Source of the DNA: CAYFKJ01 sp964528595
GTDB taxonomy: Bacteria > Pseudomonadota > Alphaproteobacteria > UBA2966
Reading direction: 5' to 3'
Assembly (NCBI GenBank): GCA_964528595.1
Contig: CAZGTM010000059.1
Coordinates: forward strand, 1-22,398
DNA length: 22,398 bases
The notes beneath the pieces are model-generated. The model did not search any database. It was not told the origin of the DNA and saw only the letters and a program-made list of their open reading frames with translations. Shown one piece after another: positions 7,165-14,725 of this stretch (within the stretch, counting starts at the first letter, position 1; each line of letters opens with the position of its first letter). The translations under genes were made by a program, and so were the position numbers.

Positions 7165-8084
7165 GAGGCGGCGCTTTCCCCGTGGGGATGGTGTTCCCGC
7201 CAATGCCGGGCGATATCGATGCGTCGGCAGATCCAGACGTCGTCATGGGCGCGCACGTGATCGATGAAGCGTTCCAATGAGGCCAGCCGGGCCGGGCGTC
7301 CGACCAGGCGGCAGTGCAGGCCGATCGACAGCATGCGAGGCGTCTCCTTGCCTTCGCGGTAAAGCACGTCGAAGGCATCCCGCAGATAACTGAAGAACTG
7401 ATCGCCGGAATTGAAGCCCTGGGGCGAGGCAAAGCGCATGTCGTTGGTGTCCAGCGTATAGGGCACCACGAGGTGGGGTTTGGCCTCGACGGTTGACCAG
7501 AACGGCAGATCGTCGCTGTAATCGTCGGCGTCATACAGGAAGCCACCTTCCTCCGCCACCAGCCGCCGGGTGTTGGGACTGGTGCGGCCGGTGTACCAGC
7601 CCAGGGGGCGGTCTCCGGTCAGGCGGGTCTGGATGTCGATGGCCTTTTGCATGTGCTCGCGCTCGACGTCTTCGGGCACGTCCTGGTAGTTGATCCAGCG
7701 GTAACCGTGGCTGCAGATCTCGTGACCGTCCTCGAGGAAGATCTCGGCGGCGGCGGGATTGCGCTCCAGCGCCATGGCCACGGCAAACACCGTGATGGGA
7801 ATTTTCTTGGCCCGGAACAGGTTGAGCAGGCGCCAGACACCGGCCCGGCTGCCGTATTCGTAGAGCGATTCCATGCTCATGTGGCGCACGCCCTGAAGCG
7901 GCTTGGCGGCGACGATTTCGGACAGGAAGGATTCCGACGCGGCATCGCCGTGCAGGATGGAATTCTCGCCGCCTTCCTCGTAGTTGAGGACGAATTGAAC
8001 GGCGATGCGGGCACCGCCCGGCCAGTTCGCCTTGGGCGGGTTGGCGCCGTAGCCGATTATGTCGCGGGGATAATCGCTGCTCAT
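7161..8084 (-). CDS. puuE: Allantoinase, polysaccharide-deacetylase-like (cofactor-independent) type
   Basis: PuuE hydrolyses allantoin to allantoate. At 307 residues it belongs to the NodB/polysaccharide deacetylase-like family first described as PuuE in Pseudomonas, unrelated to the metal amidohydrolase AllB. Visible signatures are RDIIGYGANPP (7-17), VLNYEEGGE (32-40), EICSHGYRW (122-130), LGWYTGRTSPNTR (161-173), LYDADDYSDDLP (183-194) and the late GLHCRLVGRP (255-264). The ATG at 8084 overlaps the GntR gene stop by 4 bp and has a GGAGG at 8094-8098 nine bases upstream. It is the second gene of the leftward operon and is followed by uraD, again with a 4-bp overlap. Confidence 0.95.
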   Translation of the reverse strand: MSSDYPRDIIGYGANPPKANWPGGARIAVQFVLNYEEGGENSILHGDAASESFLSEIVAAKPLQGVRHMSMESLYEYGSRAGVWRLLNLFRAKKIPITVFAVAMALERNPAAAEIFLEDGHEICSHGYRWINYQDVPEDVEREHMQKAIDIQTRLTGDRPLGWYTGRTSPNTRRLVAEEGGFLYDADDYSDDLPFWSTVEAKPHLVVPYTLDTNDMRFASPQGFNSGDQFFSYLRDAFDVLYREGKETPRMLSIGLHCRLVGRPARLASLERFIDHVRAHDDVWICRRIDIARHWREHHPHGESAAS

Positions 8085-8839
8085 GCCGGTTGGCCTCCGC
8101 CTTCATCCCGGGTGGCGAAGACCTCGGAGAAAACGGCCCGAAGATCGGTTCCGGCTTCGCGTTCCTCGAGGTCCAGCACCGCCTCGCAGCCCCGCAGGTG
8201 CCGGGTCATGAGGTCGGTCGCCAAGGCCTTGTCGCCGGCTTCGATGGCGTCGATTAAGGCCAGGTGCTCAGGCTGCGAGCAGGCCGACTGTCCAGGCGTC
8301 TCGTATTCCGAAATGGCCAGCGAGGTCCGGCTGACAAGCGCCCTGAGCGTATTCGCCAATGTCTGGTTACCGGCCACCTCGGCCACGCGCAGGTGGAACT
8401 CGCCCGATAGCCTGATCCAAGCGCCCCGGTCGCCGGCCGTAAAGGCGGCCTGTTCCTCGGTCACCAGGTCGCGCAGGGCGGAGACATCGCTGTCGTCGCA
8501 GCGCCGGCAGGCGAGGTCGATCACGCCGGCTTCGATGACGCGCCGGGCCTCGAACACGTCGCGCACCTCGTCGACCGAAAGCGACGCCACCACGGCGCCG
8601 CGGTTGGGCCGGATATCGACCACGTGATCGTGACTGAGGCGCTGCAGGACGGCGCGGATGACGGTGCGGCTGACACCGAAGATGTCGCCCAGGGCGTCCT
8701 CGGCGAGTTTGGTGCCGGGCGCCAGGCGTTGCTCCAGAATGGCCCCGAAGATCTGGCCGTAGATCCAGGTCTGGATGTTCCGTTTGCCGGATTTGCCGTT
8801 GCGATCAACGGTTTCGGCGGATTGCATTAGTTCGGTCAT
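8081..8839 (-). CDS. GntR family (FCD subfamily) transcriptional regulator, probable purine catabolism regulator
   Basis: This is a 252-residue regulator. The N-terminal winged helix (about 24-88) includes the GntR signature GTKLAEDALGDIFGVSRTVIRAVLQRL (two parts, 42-55 and 56-68) and the wing IRPNRGAVVA (76-85). The C-terminal FCD ligand domain has His149 (GEFHLRVAE), His192 and His214, which could bind a metal. The Asp usually four residues before the first His is Ser145. The ATG at 8839 is preferred, with GAAGG ten bases upstream; an in-frame TTG at 8863 would add eight residues. It leads the operon puuE-uraD-alc-allA and faces the uraH-xdh operon, so it very likely controls both strands from the intervening AT-rich region. 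The inducing ligand is unknown; allantoin, allantoate or urate-derived compounds are natural candidates. Confidence 0.9.
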   Translation of the reverse strand: MTELMQSAETVDRNGKSGKRNIQTWIYGQIFGAILEQRLAPGTKLAEDALGDIFGVSRTVIRAVLQRLSHDHVVDIRPNRGAVVASLSVDEVRDVFEARRVIEAGVIDLACRRCDDSDVSALRDLVTEEQAAFTAGDRGAWIRLSGEFHLRVAEVAGNQTLANTLRALVSRTSLAISEYETPGQSACSQPEHLALIDAIEAGDKALATDLMTRHLRGCEAVLDLEEREAGTDLRAVFSEVFATRDEGGGQPA

Positions 8840-8880
8840 GACGAATCTGGCCTTCGAGTTCAATCAAAAGCACTTTGTGT

Positions 8881-8913
8881 TTGTATGCAAAACATAACCT
8901 AATTTGTATCCAT
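8881..8913. promoter_or_regulatory. Candidate GntR operator pair, gntR-proximal
   Basis: TTGTATGCAA at 8881-8890 and TTGTATCCAT at 8904-8913 share eight of ten bases and have centres 23 bp apart. TTG-N4-CAA symmetry is of the kind bound by FCD-type GntR dimers. The second copy overlaps the putative minus-strand -10 element, so binding would be expected to repress the regulator's own operon. Confidence 0.55.
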
Positions 8914-8929
8914 AATTGCGTTTGGTCAA
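8903..8929 (-). promoter_or_regulatory. Candidate promoter for the leftward gntR-puuE-uraD-alc-allA operon
   Basis: On the minus strand, TTGACC (8924-8929) could be a -35 element and TACAAA (8903-8908) a -10 element, with a short 15-base spacer. The match is imperfect, but the position upstream of the gntR-type gene and the overlap with a candidate operator favour it. Confidence 0.25.
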
Positions 8930-9008
8930 CACAAAATCCAGTAAATCAGCACAAAAAATTAAGATATTTTGCCAATCGCTCGATTTGTTTGGGTCTGAGG
9001 ATCGATGA

Positions 9009-9040
9009 GTGAATACAATTTCATTGATTTTTGGATGCAA
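9009..9040. promoter_or_regulatory. Candidate GntR operator pair, uraH-proximal
   Basis: GTGAATACAA at 9009-9018 (its complement reads TTGTATTCAC) and TTGGATGCAA at 9031-9040 resemble the other pair and have centres 22 bp apart. A CATAAT that could serve as a plus-strand -10 box lies 17 bases further on, at 9058-9063. The second motif would then cover the -35 position of the uraH-xdh promoter. Confidence 0.5.
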
Positions 9041-9155
9041 TTTGTAAACGGCCATGTCATAATTTCTCAAAATTCGCCGCGCTCCCCCAATTGCGGAGTA
9101 AGCTGCGGAATATCGAAGGGAGAGGCGTCCGTCCCGCCGGGGCGGCCGAGTTAAG

Positions 9156-9500
9156 ATGGGACGGCTGACGACGCATGTGCTGGATACCGCGCTGGGACGC
9201 CCGGCGGCGGGCATCCGCATTGAGCTCTTTTTGCAAGGCGGTGACAAGATTACCGAGGCCGTGACCAACGACGACGGCCGTTGTGACGCGCCCCTGCTCG
9301 ATGACGCTAATTTCGCGGTTGGCCGCTACGAATTGATCTTTCATGCCGGCGACTATCTGAGAGCTTCCGAAGCCCCGGTGACCGATCCGGCTTTCCTGGA
9401 CGAAATCGTCATCCGCTTCGGTATCGCCGATGCGGACGCGCACTACCACGTCCCCCTGTTGCTGTCGCCCTACGGCTACAGCACCTACCGGGGGAGCTGA
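9156..9500 (+). CDS. uraH: 5-hydroxyisourate (HIU) hydrolase
   Basis: UraH, a transthyretin-related protein, hydrolyses the unstable 5-hydroxyisourate made from urate to OHCU, the UraD substrate. The 114-residue length is typical of the cytosolic bacterial enzyme without a signal peptide. Catalytic His7 (THVLD), Arg42 (DDGRCD) and His98 (HYHVPLLLSP) are present, and the protein ends in the diagnostic tetrapeptide YRGS that separates HIU hydrolase from transthyretin. It is the first gene of the rightward operon. The ribosome binding site is weak (GAG at 9148-9150). The xdhA start follows after a single base. Confidence 0.96.
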   Translation: MGRLTTHVLDTALGRPAAGIRIELFLQGGDKITEAVTNDDGRCDAPLLDDANFAVGRYELIFHAGDYLRASEAPVTDPAFLDEIVIRFGIADADAHYHVPLLLSPYGYSTYRGS

Positions 9501-9501
9501 G

Positions 9502-10962
9502 GTGCGCGCGTCGATCCGCTTTCTGCTGGGCGATGAGGCCCGCGAGCTGCGCGACATCGATCCCACCATGACCGTGCTGCGCTATCTGCGCGAGGTCGAG
9601 GGCCGGGCCGGCACCAAGGAAGGCTGCGCCGAGGGCGATTGCGGCGCCTGCACGGTGGTGGTCGCGGCGCCGAAAAACGGCGGCTTGGAATACCGGGCGG
9701 TCAATGCCTGTATCCAGTTCCTGCCGACGCTTGACGGCAAACAACTGCTGACGGTCGAAGATCTCAAGACGAACGACGGCGTACTCCATCCGGTTCAGAC
9801 CGCCATGGTCGACCAACACGGCTCGCAGTGCGGTTTTTGTACGCCGGGCTTCGTCATGTCGCTGTTCGCCCACCACCGCCAGGGCGGTGCGCCGGATCGG
9901 CAATCCCTGGACGACGCCTTGGCGGGCAATCTCTGCCGCTGCACCGGATATGGTCCGATCATCGCCGCCGCCCGGGCCTCGTCGGAGGCGCGCCCGGAAC
10001 GGGCGCACGGCCTGTCCGACCAGGAGGTCATCGACAAATTGTCCGAGACGGCGGCCCTGGATAGCGTCGGATTGCAATACGACGACCGGGTGTATTTTGC
10101 GCCGCGCAGCATCGACGAATTGGCCGAGCTGTATGAGGCGCGGCCCGATGCCTGCCTGTTGGCGGGCGGCACGGACATAGGGCTTTGGGTCACCAAACTG
10201 CATCGCCGTCTCGACACCGTGATCTACCTCGGCGACGTCGCCGGCTTCTGTAGCGTTGACGAAAGCGGCGGCACCCTGCGCATCGGCGCGGGGGCGACTT
10301 ATGAAGACGTGCTGCCCGCGATCAACGCCCACTATTCCGACTTTGGTGAGTTGATGCGGCGCATCGGTTCGCGGCAGATCCGCAACGCGGGTACCGTGGG
10401 CGGCAACATCGCCAACGGCTCACCCATCGGCGACACGATGCCGGCCTTGATCGCTCTGGGCGCTCGCCTGGTATTGCGCCGGGGAACCGAACGCCGCGAC
10501 ATGGCGCTGGAAGATTATTTCGTTTCCTACGGCAAGCAGGACAGGCAGTCGGGCGAGTTCGTCGAACGCGTCGACCTGCCGTTGCACGGCGAAGACGTGG
10601 ATTTCCTCTGCTACAAGGTCTCCAAACGCTTCGACCAGGACATCACGGCGGTGTTGGGCGCGTTTGCCATGCGGCACGAAGACGGCGTGGTCGCTGATGC
10701 CCGCATCTGTTACGGCGGCATGGCGGCAACCCCCCAGCGCGCGGCGGCGGCCGAAGCCGCCCTCATCGGCCAACCCTGGTCCGAAGCATCAGTGGCGCAA
10801 GCGCGCGCCGCGTTGGCGAAGGATTATGCGCCGATTGACGATATGCGAGCGAGTGCTGCCTACCGCCTGAACGTGGCGCAGAACCTGCTGACGAAGCTAT
10901 ATGTCGAGACCAGCGAACCGGCCGTCGAAACCCGGCTGGTGGGAGCGCGGGCCCATGGATGA
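9502..10962 (+). CDS. xdhA: Xanthine dehydrogenase small subunit (2Fe-2S and FAD domains)
   Basis: XdhA carries the electron-transfer centres of xanthine dehydrogenase, which oxidises hypoxanthine to xanthine and xanthine to urate. The 486-residue protein has a plant-type ferredoxin cluster with Cys42, Cys47, Cys50 and Cys70, then an all-helical second cluster with Cys110, Cys113, Cys145 and Cys147 (GSQCGFC and GNLCRCTGYGP). A FAD domain follows, with LLAGGTDIGLWV (219-230) and GTVGGNIANGSPIGD (297-311). The GTG at 9502 is chosen because it follows GGGGAG (9491-9496) with a 5-base spacer and begins one base after uraH. The end overlaps xdhB by 8 bp. Confidence 0.97.
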   Translation: MRASIRFLLGDEARELRDIDPTMTVLRYLREVEGRAGTKEGCAEGDCGACTVVVAAPKNGGLEYRAVNACIQFLPTLDGKQLLTVEDLKTNDGVLHPVQTAMVDQHGSQCGFCTPGFVMSLFAHHRQGGAPDRQSLDDALAGNLCRCTGYGPIIAAARASSEARPERAHGLSDQEVIDKLSETAALDSVGLQYDDRVYFAPRSIDELAELYEARPDACLLAGGTDIGLWVTKLHRRLDTVIYLGDVAGFCSVDESGGTLRIGAGATYEDVLPAINAHYSDFGELMRRIGSRQIRNAGTVGGNIANGSPIGDTMPALIALGARLVLRRGTERRDMALEDYFVSYGKQDRQSGEFVERVDLPLHGEDVDFLCYKVSKRFDQDITAVLGAFAMRHEDGVVADARICYGGMAATPQRAAAAEAALIGQPWSEASVAQARAALAKDYAPIDDMRASAAYRLNVAQNLLTKLYVETSEPAVETRLVGARAHG

Positions 10963-13300
10963 CGCCGTGGTTCAGGCAGCGGCCCCGAATACCGCCGTAG
11001 AGGGCGGCGTCGGTCAGCCTCGTCCCCACGACAGCGGCCACAAGCACGTCAGCGGCGAGGCGGTCTACGTCGACGACATCGCCACGCCGCCCGACACCCT
11101 GCATCTCTATGCCGCCCCCGCCGCCGTCGCGCACGGCAAGATCCTGCGCCTCGACCTGGAAAATGTTCGAACCGCCGAGGGCGTCGCCTGCGTGTTCACG
11201 GTCGACGACATCCCCGGCACCAACGACATCAGCCCGACCGGCACCAACGACGAGCCGGTGTTGGCCGACGGCACCGTCCACTTCCATGGTCAGCCATTGT
11301 TCGCCGTCGCCGCCGACACCATCGACCAGGCGCGGGCGGCGGCAGCGCTGGCCGATATTGAGTACGAGGAACTGGAGCCCCTGGTGACGGTCGATCAGGG
11401 CTTGGCGGCGGACGCCAAGGTGCTCGAACCCGTCACCATGACATGCGGCGACGCTGCGGCGGCTCTCGCGGCGGCGCCCAAACGCCGCCAGGGACATGTC
11501 CGCATCGGCGGCCAGGATCATTTTTATCTCGAGGGGCACGTCGCCCTGGCCTGGCCCCAGGAGGACGGCGACGTGCTGGTCCATTCCTCGACCCAGCACC
11601 CCTCGGAAATGCAGCACCTGATCGCCAAGGTACTGGGCCGTCCGGACAATGCGGTAACGGTCGAAATCCGGCGCATGGGCGGCGGCTTCGGCGGCAAGGA
11701 AACACAAGGCGTACAATGGGCGGCGCTGGCGGCCATGGCGGCGGTGACGACCGGCCGGGCGGCCAAGTTCCGCCTCGACCGCGACGACGACATGATCATG
11801 ACGGGCAAGCGTCACGACTTCGTGGCCGACTACGACGCCGGTTACGATGAAGACGGACGCATCCTGGGCTTGACCGCCACGTTGGCCTCGCGCTGCGGCT
11901 TTTCCGCCGATCTCTCGGGCGCCATCAACGACCGGGCGCTGTTTCACCTCGACAACGGCTACTATCTCGAAAACGTCGAGGCCACTTCCCACCGGACCCG
12001 GACCAACACGGTCTCCAACACCGCCTTCCGGGGCTTCGGCGGACCGCAGGGCATGGCGGTGATCGAGCGCGCGATCGACGACATCGCCCGCGACCTCGGA
12101 AGGGACCCGCTGGAGGTACGGAAAATAAACCTCTACGGCACCGACGAGCGAAACGTGACGCCCTACGGCATGACGGTCGAGGACAACGAACTGCCTGAGA
12201 TGATCGCCGCCATCGAGGAAAGTTCCGACTACGCCGCGCGGCGCGAAGATATCGACGCCTACAATGCCCAAAGTCCCGTGCTCAAGCGCGGCCTGGCGCT
12301 GACGCCGGTCAAGTTCGGTATCTCCTTCACCACCAGCCACCTCAACCAGGCCGGCGCGCTGATCCACATCTACACCGACGGCAGCGTTCACCTGAACCAC
12401 GGCGGTACGGAGATGGGTCAGGGCCTGAACCAGAAGGTCGCCCAGGTGGTGGCCGAGGAACTGGCCATCGATCTCGACCGCATCAAGATCACGGCGACCA
12501 ATACCGGCAAGGTGCCCAACACCTCGGCGACGGCGGCGTCATCGGGTTCCGACATGAACGGCATGGCCGCCCAGGCCGCCGCCCGGACGCTGAAGACGCG
12601 CCTTGCGGCTTTTGCTGCCGAGCGTTACGGGGTTGGGGAATCGGAGATCGTTTTCGCCGCCAATCGCGTGCGCATCGGTTCCGAAGACATCAGCTTTGCC
12701 GATCTGGTGAAGCAGGCTTACCTCGGCCGCATCCAGCTTTCGGCCACCGGCTTCTACCGCACGCCCAAGATCAAGTTCGATCCGGCGACTTTCACGGGCC
12801 GGCCCTTCTATTATTTCGCCTACGGCGTCGCCGTGGCGGAGGTGAAGATCGATACCCTGACCGGTGAAAACCGCATGATGCGCGTCGACATCCTCCACGA
12901 CGTCGGTAATTCCCTGAACCCCAGCATCGATCTGGGCCAGGTCGAAGGCGGCTTCATCCAGGGCGCCGGCTGGCTCACGTCCGAGGAGCTTTACTATGCC
13001 GACGACGGCAGGCTGCTGACGCATGCGCCGTCGACTTACAAAATTCCGGCCTGCGCCGACCGCCCGGAGGACTTCCGCATGGCGCTGTGGAAAAAGGGGC
13101 GCAACCGCGAGGAAACCATTCATCGCTCCAAGGCGGTGGGCGAGCCGCCTTTGATGCTGGGTTTGGCGGTGCACCACGCGATCGCCGATGCGATTGCCAG
13201 CGTCGGCGGTCCGGGTTATGTCGTTGGGCTTGATGCTCCGGCCACGCCGGAGACCGTTCTCAAGGCGGTCGATGCCGCCCAGACAAAGGCCGCCTCATGA
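10955..13300 (+). CDS. xdhB: Xanthine dehydrogenase large subunit (molybdopterin-binding)
   Basis: The 781-residue XdhB holds the molybdenum cofactor and the purine site. By alignment with the known bovine and Rhodobacter enzymes, the purine-recognising residues are all present: Glu249 in GGGFGGKETQG, Arg327 in AINDRALFH, and the catalytic base Glu730 in KAVGEPPLML. AFRGFGGPQG (358-367) and HGGTEMGQGLNQK supply the aromatic sandwich region and cofactor contacts. This supports true xanthine or hypoxanthine specificity rather than an aldehyde oxidase. The ATG at 10955 lies nine bases after GGGAG (10941-10945) and inside the end of xdhA. The last four bases overlap xdhC as ATGA. Confidence 0.97.
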   Translation: MDDAVVQAAAPNTAVEGGVGQPRPHDSGHKHVSGEAVYVDDIATPPDTLHLYAAPAAVAHGKILRLDLENVRTAEGVACVFTVDDIPGTNDISPTGTNDEPVLADGTVHFHGQPLFAVAADTIDQARAAAALADIEYEELEPLVTVDQGLAADAKVLEPVTMTCGDAAAALAAAPKRRQGHVRIGGQDHFYLEGHVALAWPQEDGDVLVHSSTQHPSEMQHLIAKVLGRPDNAVTVEIRRMGGGFGGKETQGVQWAALAAMAAVTTGRAAKFRLDRDDDMIMTGKRHDFVADYDAGYDEDGRILGLTATLASRCGFSADLSGAINDRALFHLDNGYYLENVEATSHRTRTNTVSNTAFRGFGGPQGMAVIERAIDDIARDLGRDPLEVRKINLYGTDERNVTPYGMTVEDNELPEMIAAIEESSDYAARREDIDAYNAQSPVLKRGLALTPVKFGISFTTSHLNQAGALIHIYTDGSVHLNHGGTEMGQGLNQKVAQVVAEELAIDLDRIKITATNTGKVPNTSATAASSGSDMNGMAAQAAARTLKTRLAAFAAERYGVGESEIVFAANRVRIGSEDISFADLVKQAYLGRIQLSATGFYRTPKIKFDPATFTGRPFYYFAYGVAVAEVKIDTLTGENRMMRVDILHDVGNSLNPSIDLGQVEGGFIQGAGWLTSEELYYADDGRLLTHAPSTYKIPACADRPEDFRMALWKKGRNREETIHRSKAVGEPPLMLGLAVHHAIADAIASVGGPGYVVGLDAPATPETVLKAVDAAQTKAAS

Positions 13301-14151
13301 CCTGGTACCAAACCGCCCGTGACGCTTTCGATGAGGGCGCACCCTGCATCCTGGTTACCGTCGGCAACATCCGGGGCTCCGCGCCGCGTGAGGCCGGGGC
13401 CGAGATGATCGTGTTCGCCGACGGCTTTGCCGGCACCATCGGCGGCGGGGCGCTGGAATATAGCGCCACCCACCGCGCACGCGAACTGGCGGCGGACGGG
13501 ATGGAAGGAAGCTTCAGCGAAAACCTCATCCTGGGCCCGGATCTCGGCCAGTGCTGCGGCGGCTCGGTCGACGTCACCTTCGAAAAGCTCGACGGATCAG
13601 GCTTCGAGGCCATCGCCGAACGCCACGCCGCCGCCGAGGCCCGCCTGCCGCAGGTCTTCATTTTCGGCGCCGGCCACGTGGGCCGCGCCATCGTGCAGGC
13701 ACTGGCTCCGCTGCCGCTCTGCCTCACCTGCATCGACGAACGCCCGGACATTCTGGATCAGGTTGACGAGGGCGTGCGACGCATCCCCAGCGCCGGCAAT
13801 GCCGCAGACGTTCTTGGGTTGCCCAGCGGCGCCTTGGTCCTGATCATGACCCACAGCCACGACCTCGATTACGACCTGGTGCAGGCCGCGCTGACGCGCG
13901 ACGACCTCGACTACGTCGGCCTGATCGGCAGCGCCACCAAACGCGCCCGTTTCCTGCAGCGCCTGCGCGCCGACGGCCTGACGGATGAAAGCCTGGCCAG
14001 GCTGGTTTGCCCGATTGGCATAGACGGCATTGCGGGCAAGGAACCGGCCGTCATCGGCGCTTCCGTGGCGGCGCAGATTCTAATGGTTTCCGAGGCCCGG
14101 GCGGCTGAGCGCCTGGATGACGCACTCCGCATCGTGGGAGACGAGACATGA
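13297..14151 (+). CDS. xdhC: Xanthine dehydrogenase accessory protein
   Basis: XdhC binds molybdenum cofactor, promotes its sulfuration and delivers it to XdhB; it is not a subunit of the finished enzyme. The 284-residue protein has the N-terminal XdhC/CoxI motif VTVGNIRGSAPREAGAEM (20-37), LGPDLGQCCGGSV (79-91) with the paired cysteines implicated in cofactor binding, and a C-terminal Rossmann-like segment VFIFGAGHVGRAIV (120-133) followed by GLIGSATKRARF. It overlaps xdhB by 4 bp. The stop codon overlaps an ATG that opens only an 11-codon frame, so guaD starts separately downstream. Confidence 0.95.
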   Translation: MTWYQTARDAFDEGAPCILVTVGNIRGSAPREAGAEMIVFADGFAGTIGGGALEYSATHRARELAADGMEGSFSENLILGPDLGQCCGGSVDVTFEKLDGSGFEAIAERHAAAEARLPQVFIFGAGHVGRAIVQALAPLPLCLTCIDERPDILDQVDEGVRRIPSAGNAADVLGLPSGALVLIMTHSHDLDYDLVQAALTRDDLDYVGLIGSATKRARFLQRLRADGLTDESLARLVCPIGIDGIAGKEPAVIGASVAAQILMVSEARAAERLDDALRIVGDET

Positions 14152-14175
14152 AACCAATTCGCGGAGGCTTTGACC

Positions 14176-14649
14176 TTGAGTAGTCACGAAGACCTGATGC
14201 GCCGTGCCATCGCCATATCAGCGGAGCAAATGCGCGCCAATAAAGGTGGGCCGTTCGGTGCCGTCATCGCCAAGGACGGCGAAATCATCGCCGAGGGCTG
14301 GAACAAGGTGACGTCGGCCAACGACCCCACGGCCCATGCCGAGGTCGAGGCGGTTCGCGAAGCCGGCCGGGTGCTTGGCACTTTCGATCTCTCGGGCTGC
14401 GTCATCTACACCAGCTGCGAGCCCTGCCCGATGTGCCTTTCCGCCATCTACTGGGCGCGTCTCGACCGCATCTATTACGCCAACACGCGAAACGATGCCG
14501 CCGACATCGGCTTCGACGACGCTTTGATCTACGACGAGGTGGCCAAGGATATCGCCGAACGCAGCCTGCCCATGGAGCATTTGGTGCTGGCGGAAGCGGC
14601 TCAAATCTTCGACGAATGGCGCGACAAAGACGACAAGATTGCGTATTGA
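14176..14649 (+). CDS. guaD: Guanine deaminase (cytidine deaminase fold)
   Basis: This enzyme deaminates guanine to xanthine, feeding the adjacent xanthine dehydrogenase. The 157-residue protein has the zinc-dependent deaminase motifs TAHAEVEAV (52-60; zinc ligand His54, proton shuttle Glu56) and CEPCPMC (81-87; zinc ligands Cys84 and Cys87). The downstream RNDAADIGFDDALIYDE (105-121) is typical of the GuaD group rather than TadA or cytosine deaminases. The TTG at 14176 is preferred because GGAGG at 14163-14167 stands eight bases upstream; the TTG at 14170 would be too close to it. A 76-bp gap with a hairpin separates it from the transporter genes. Confidence 0.93.
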   Translation: MSSHEDLMRRAIAISAEQMRANKGGPFGAVIAKDGEIIAEGWNKVTSANDPTAHAEVEAVREAGRVLGTFDLSGCVIYTSCEPCPMCLSAIYWARLDRIYYANTRNDAADIGFDDALIYDEVAKDIAERSLPMEHLVLAEAAQIFDEWRDKDDKIAY

Positions 14650-14651
14650 TA

Positions 14652-14667
14652 GTGGTCAAACGACCAC
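14652..14667 (+). other. Short hairpin between guaD and the ABC transporter genes
   Basis: GTGGTC and GACCAC form a perfect 6-bp stem with loop AAAC, two bases after the guaD stop. It is too short and lacks a T run, so it is unlikely to be a full terminator. It may slow or process the transcript between the enzyme and transporter blocks. Confidence 0.35.
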
Positions 14668-14725
14668 GCGGAGACGTGGACGAAAAACCGGACAGAGAGC
14701 CGGGAGGAAACAGGGGGACGGTTAG

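Larger units (their letters stand above)
8840..9155. promoter_or_regulatory. AT-rich divergent control region between the gntR-type gene and uraH
   Basis: This 316-base region separates the start codons of the two divergent purine operons. It is markedly more AT-rich than its neighbours, especially at 8865-9070, and no plausible gene lies within it. It contains four TTG-N4-CAA-like motifs and candidate promoter elements on both strands, described separately. The stretch 9064-9155 would be the uraH leader; it contains a short GC-rich inverted repeat (CCGCC and GGCGG near 9135-9146) just before the start codon. Confidence 0.75.

Noticed and set aside
9064..9155. Possible riboswitch in the uraH leader
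   Set aside because: Apart from a short CCGCC-GGCGG stem, I see no conserved purine, 2'-dG or xanthine (NMT1-like) riboswitch core. The candidate operators explain regulation more simply.
10763..12400. 545-codon open frame on the minus strand
   Set aside because: It lies antisense to xdhA and xdhB in a GC-rich region where long shadow frames are expected. Its sequence is low in complexity of motif and matches no family, whereas the plus strand has all xanthine dehydrogenase signatures.
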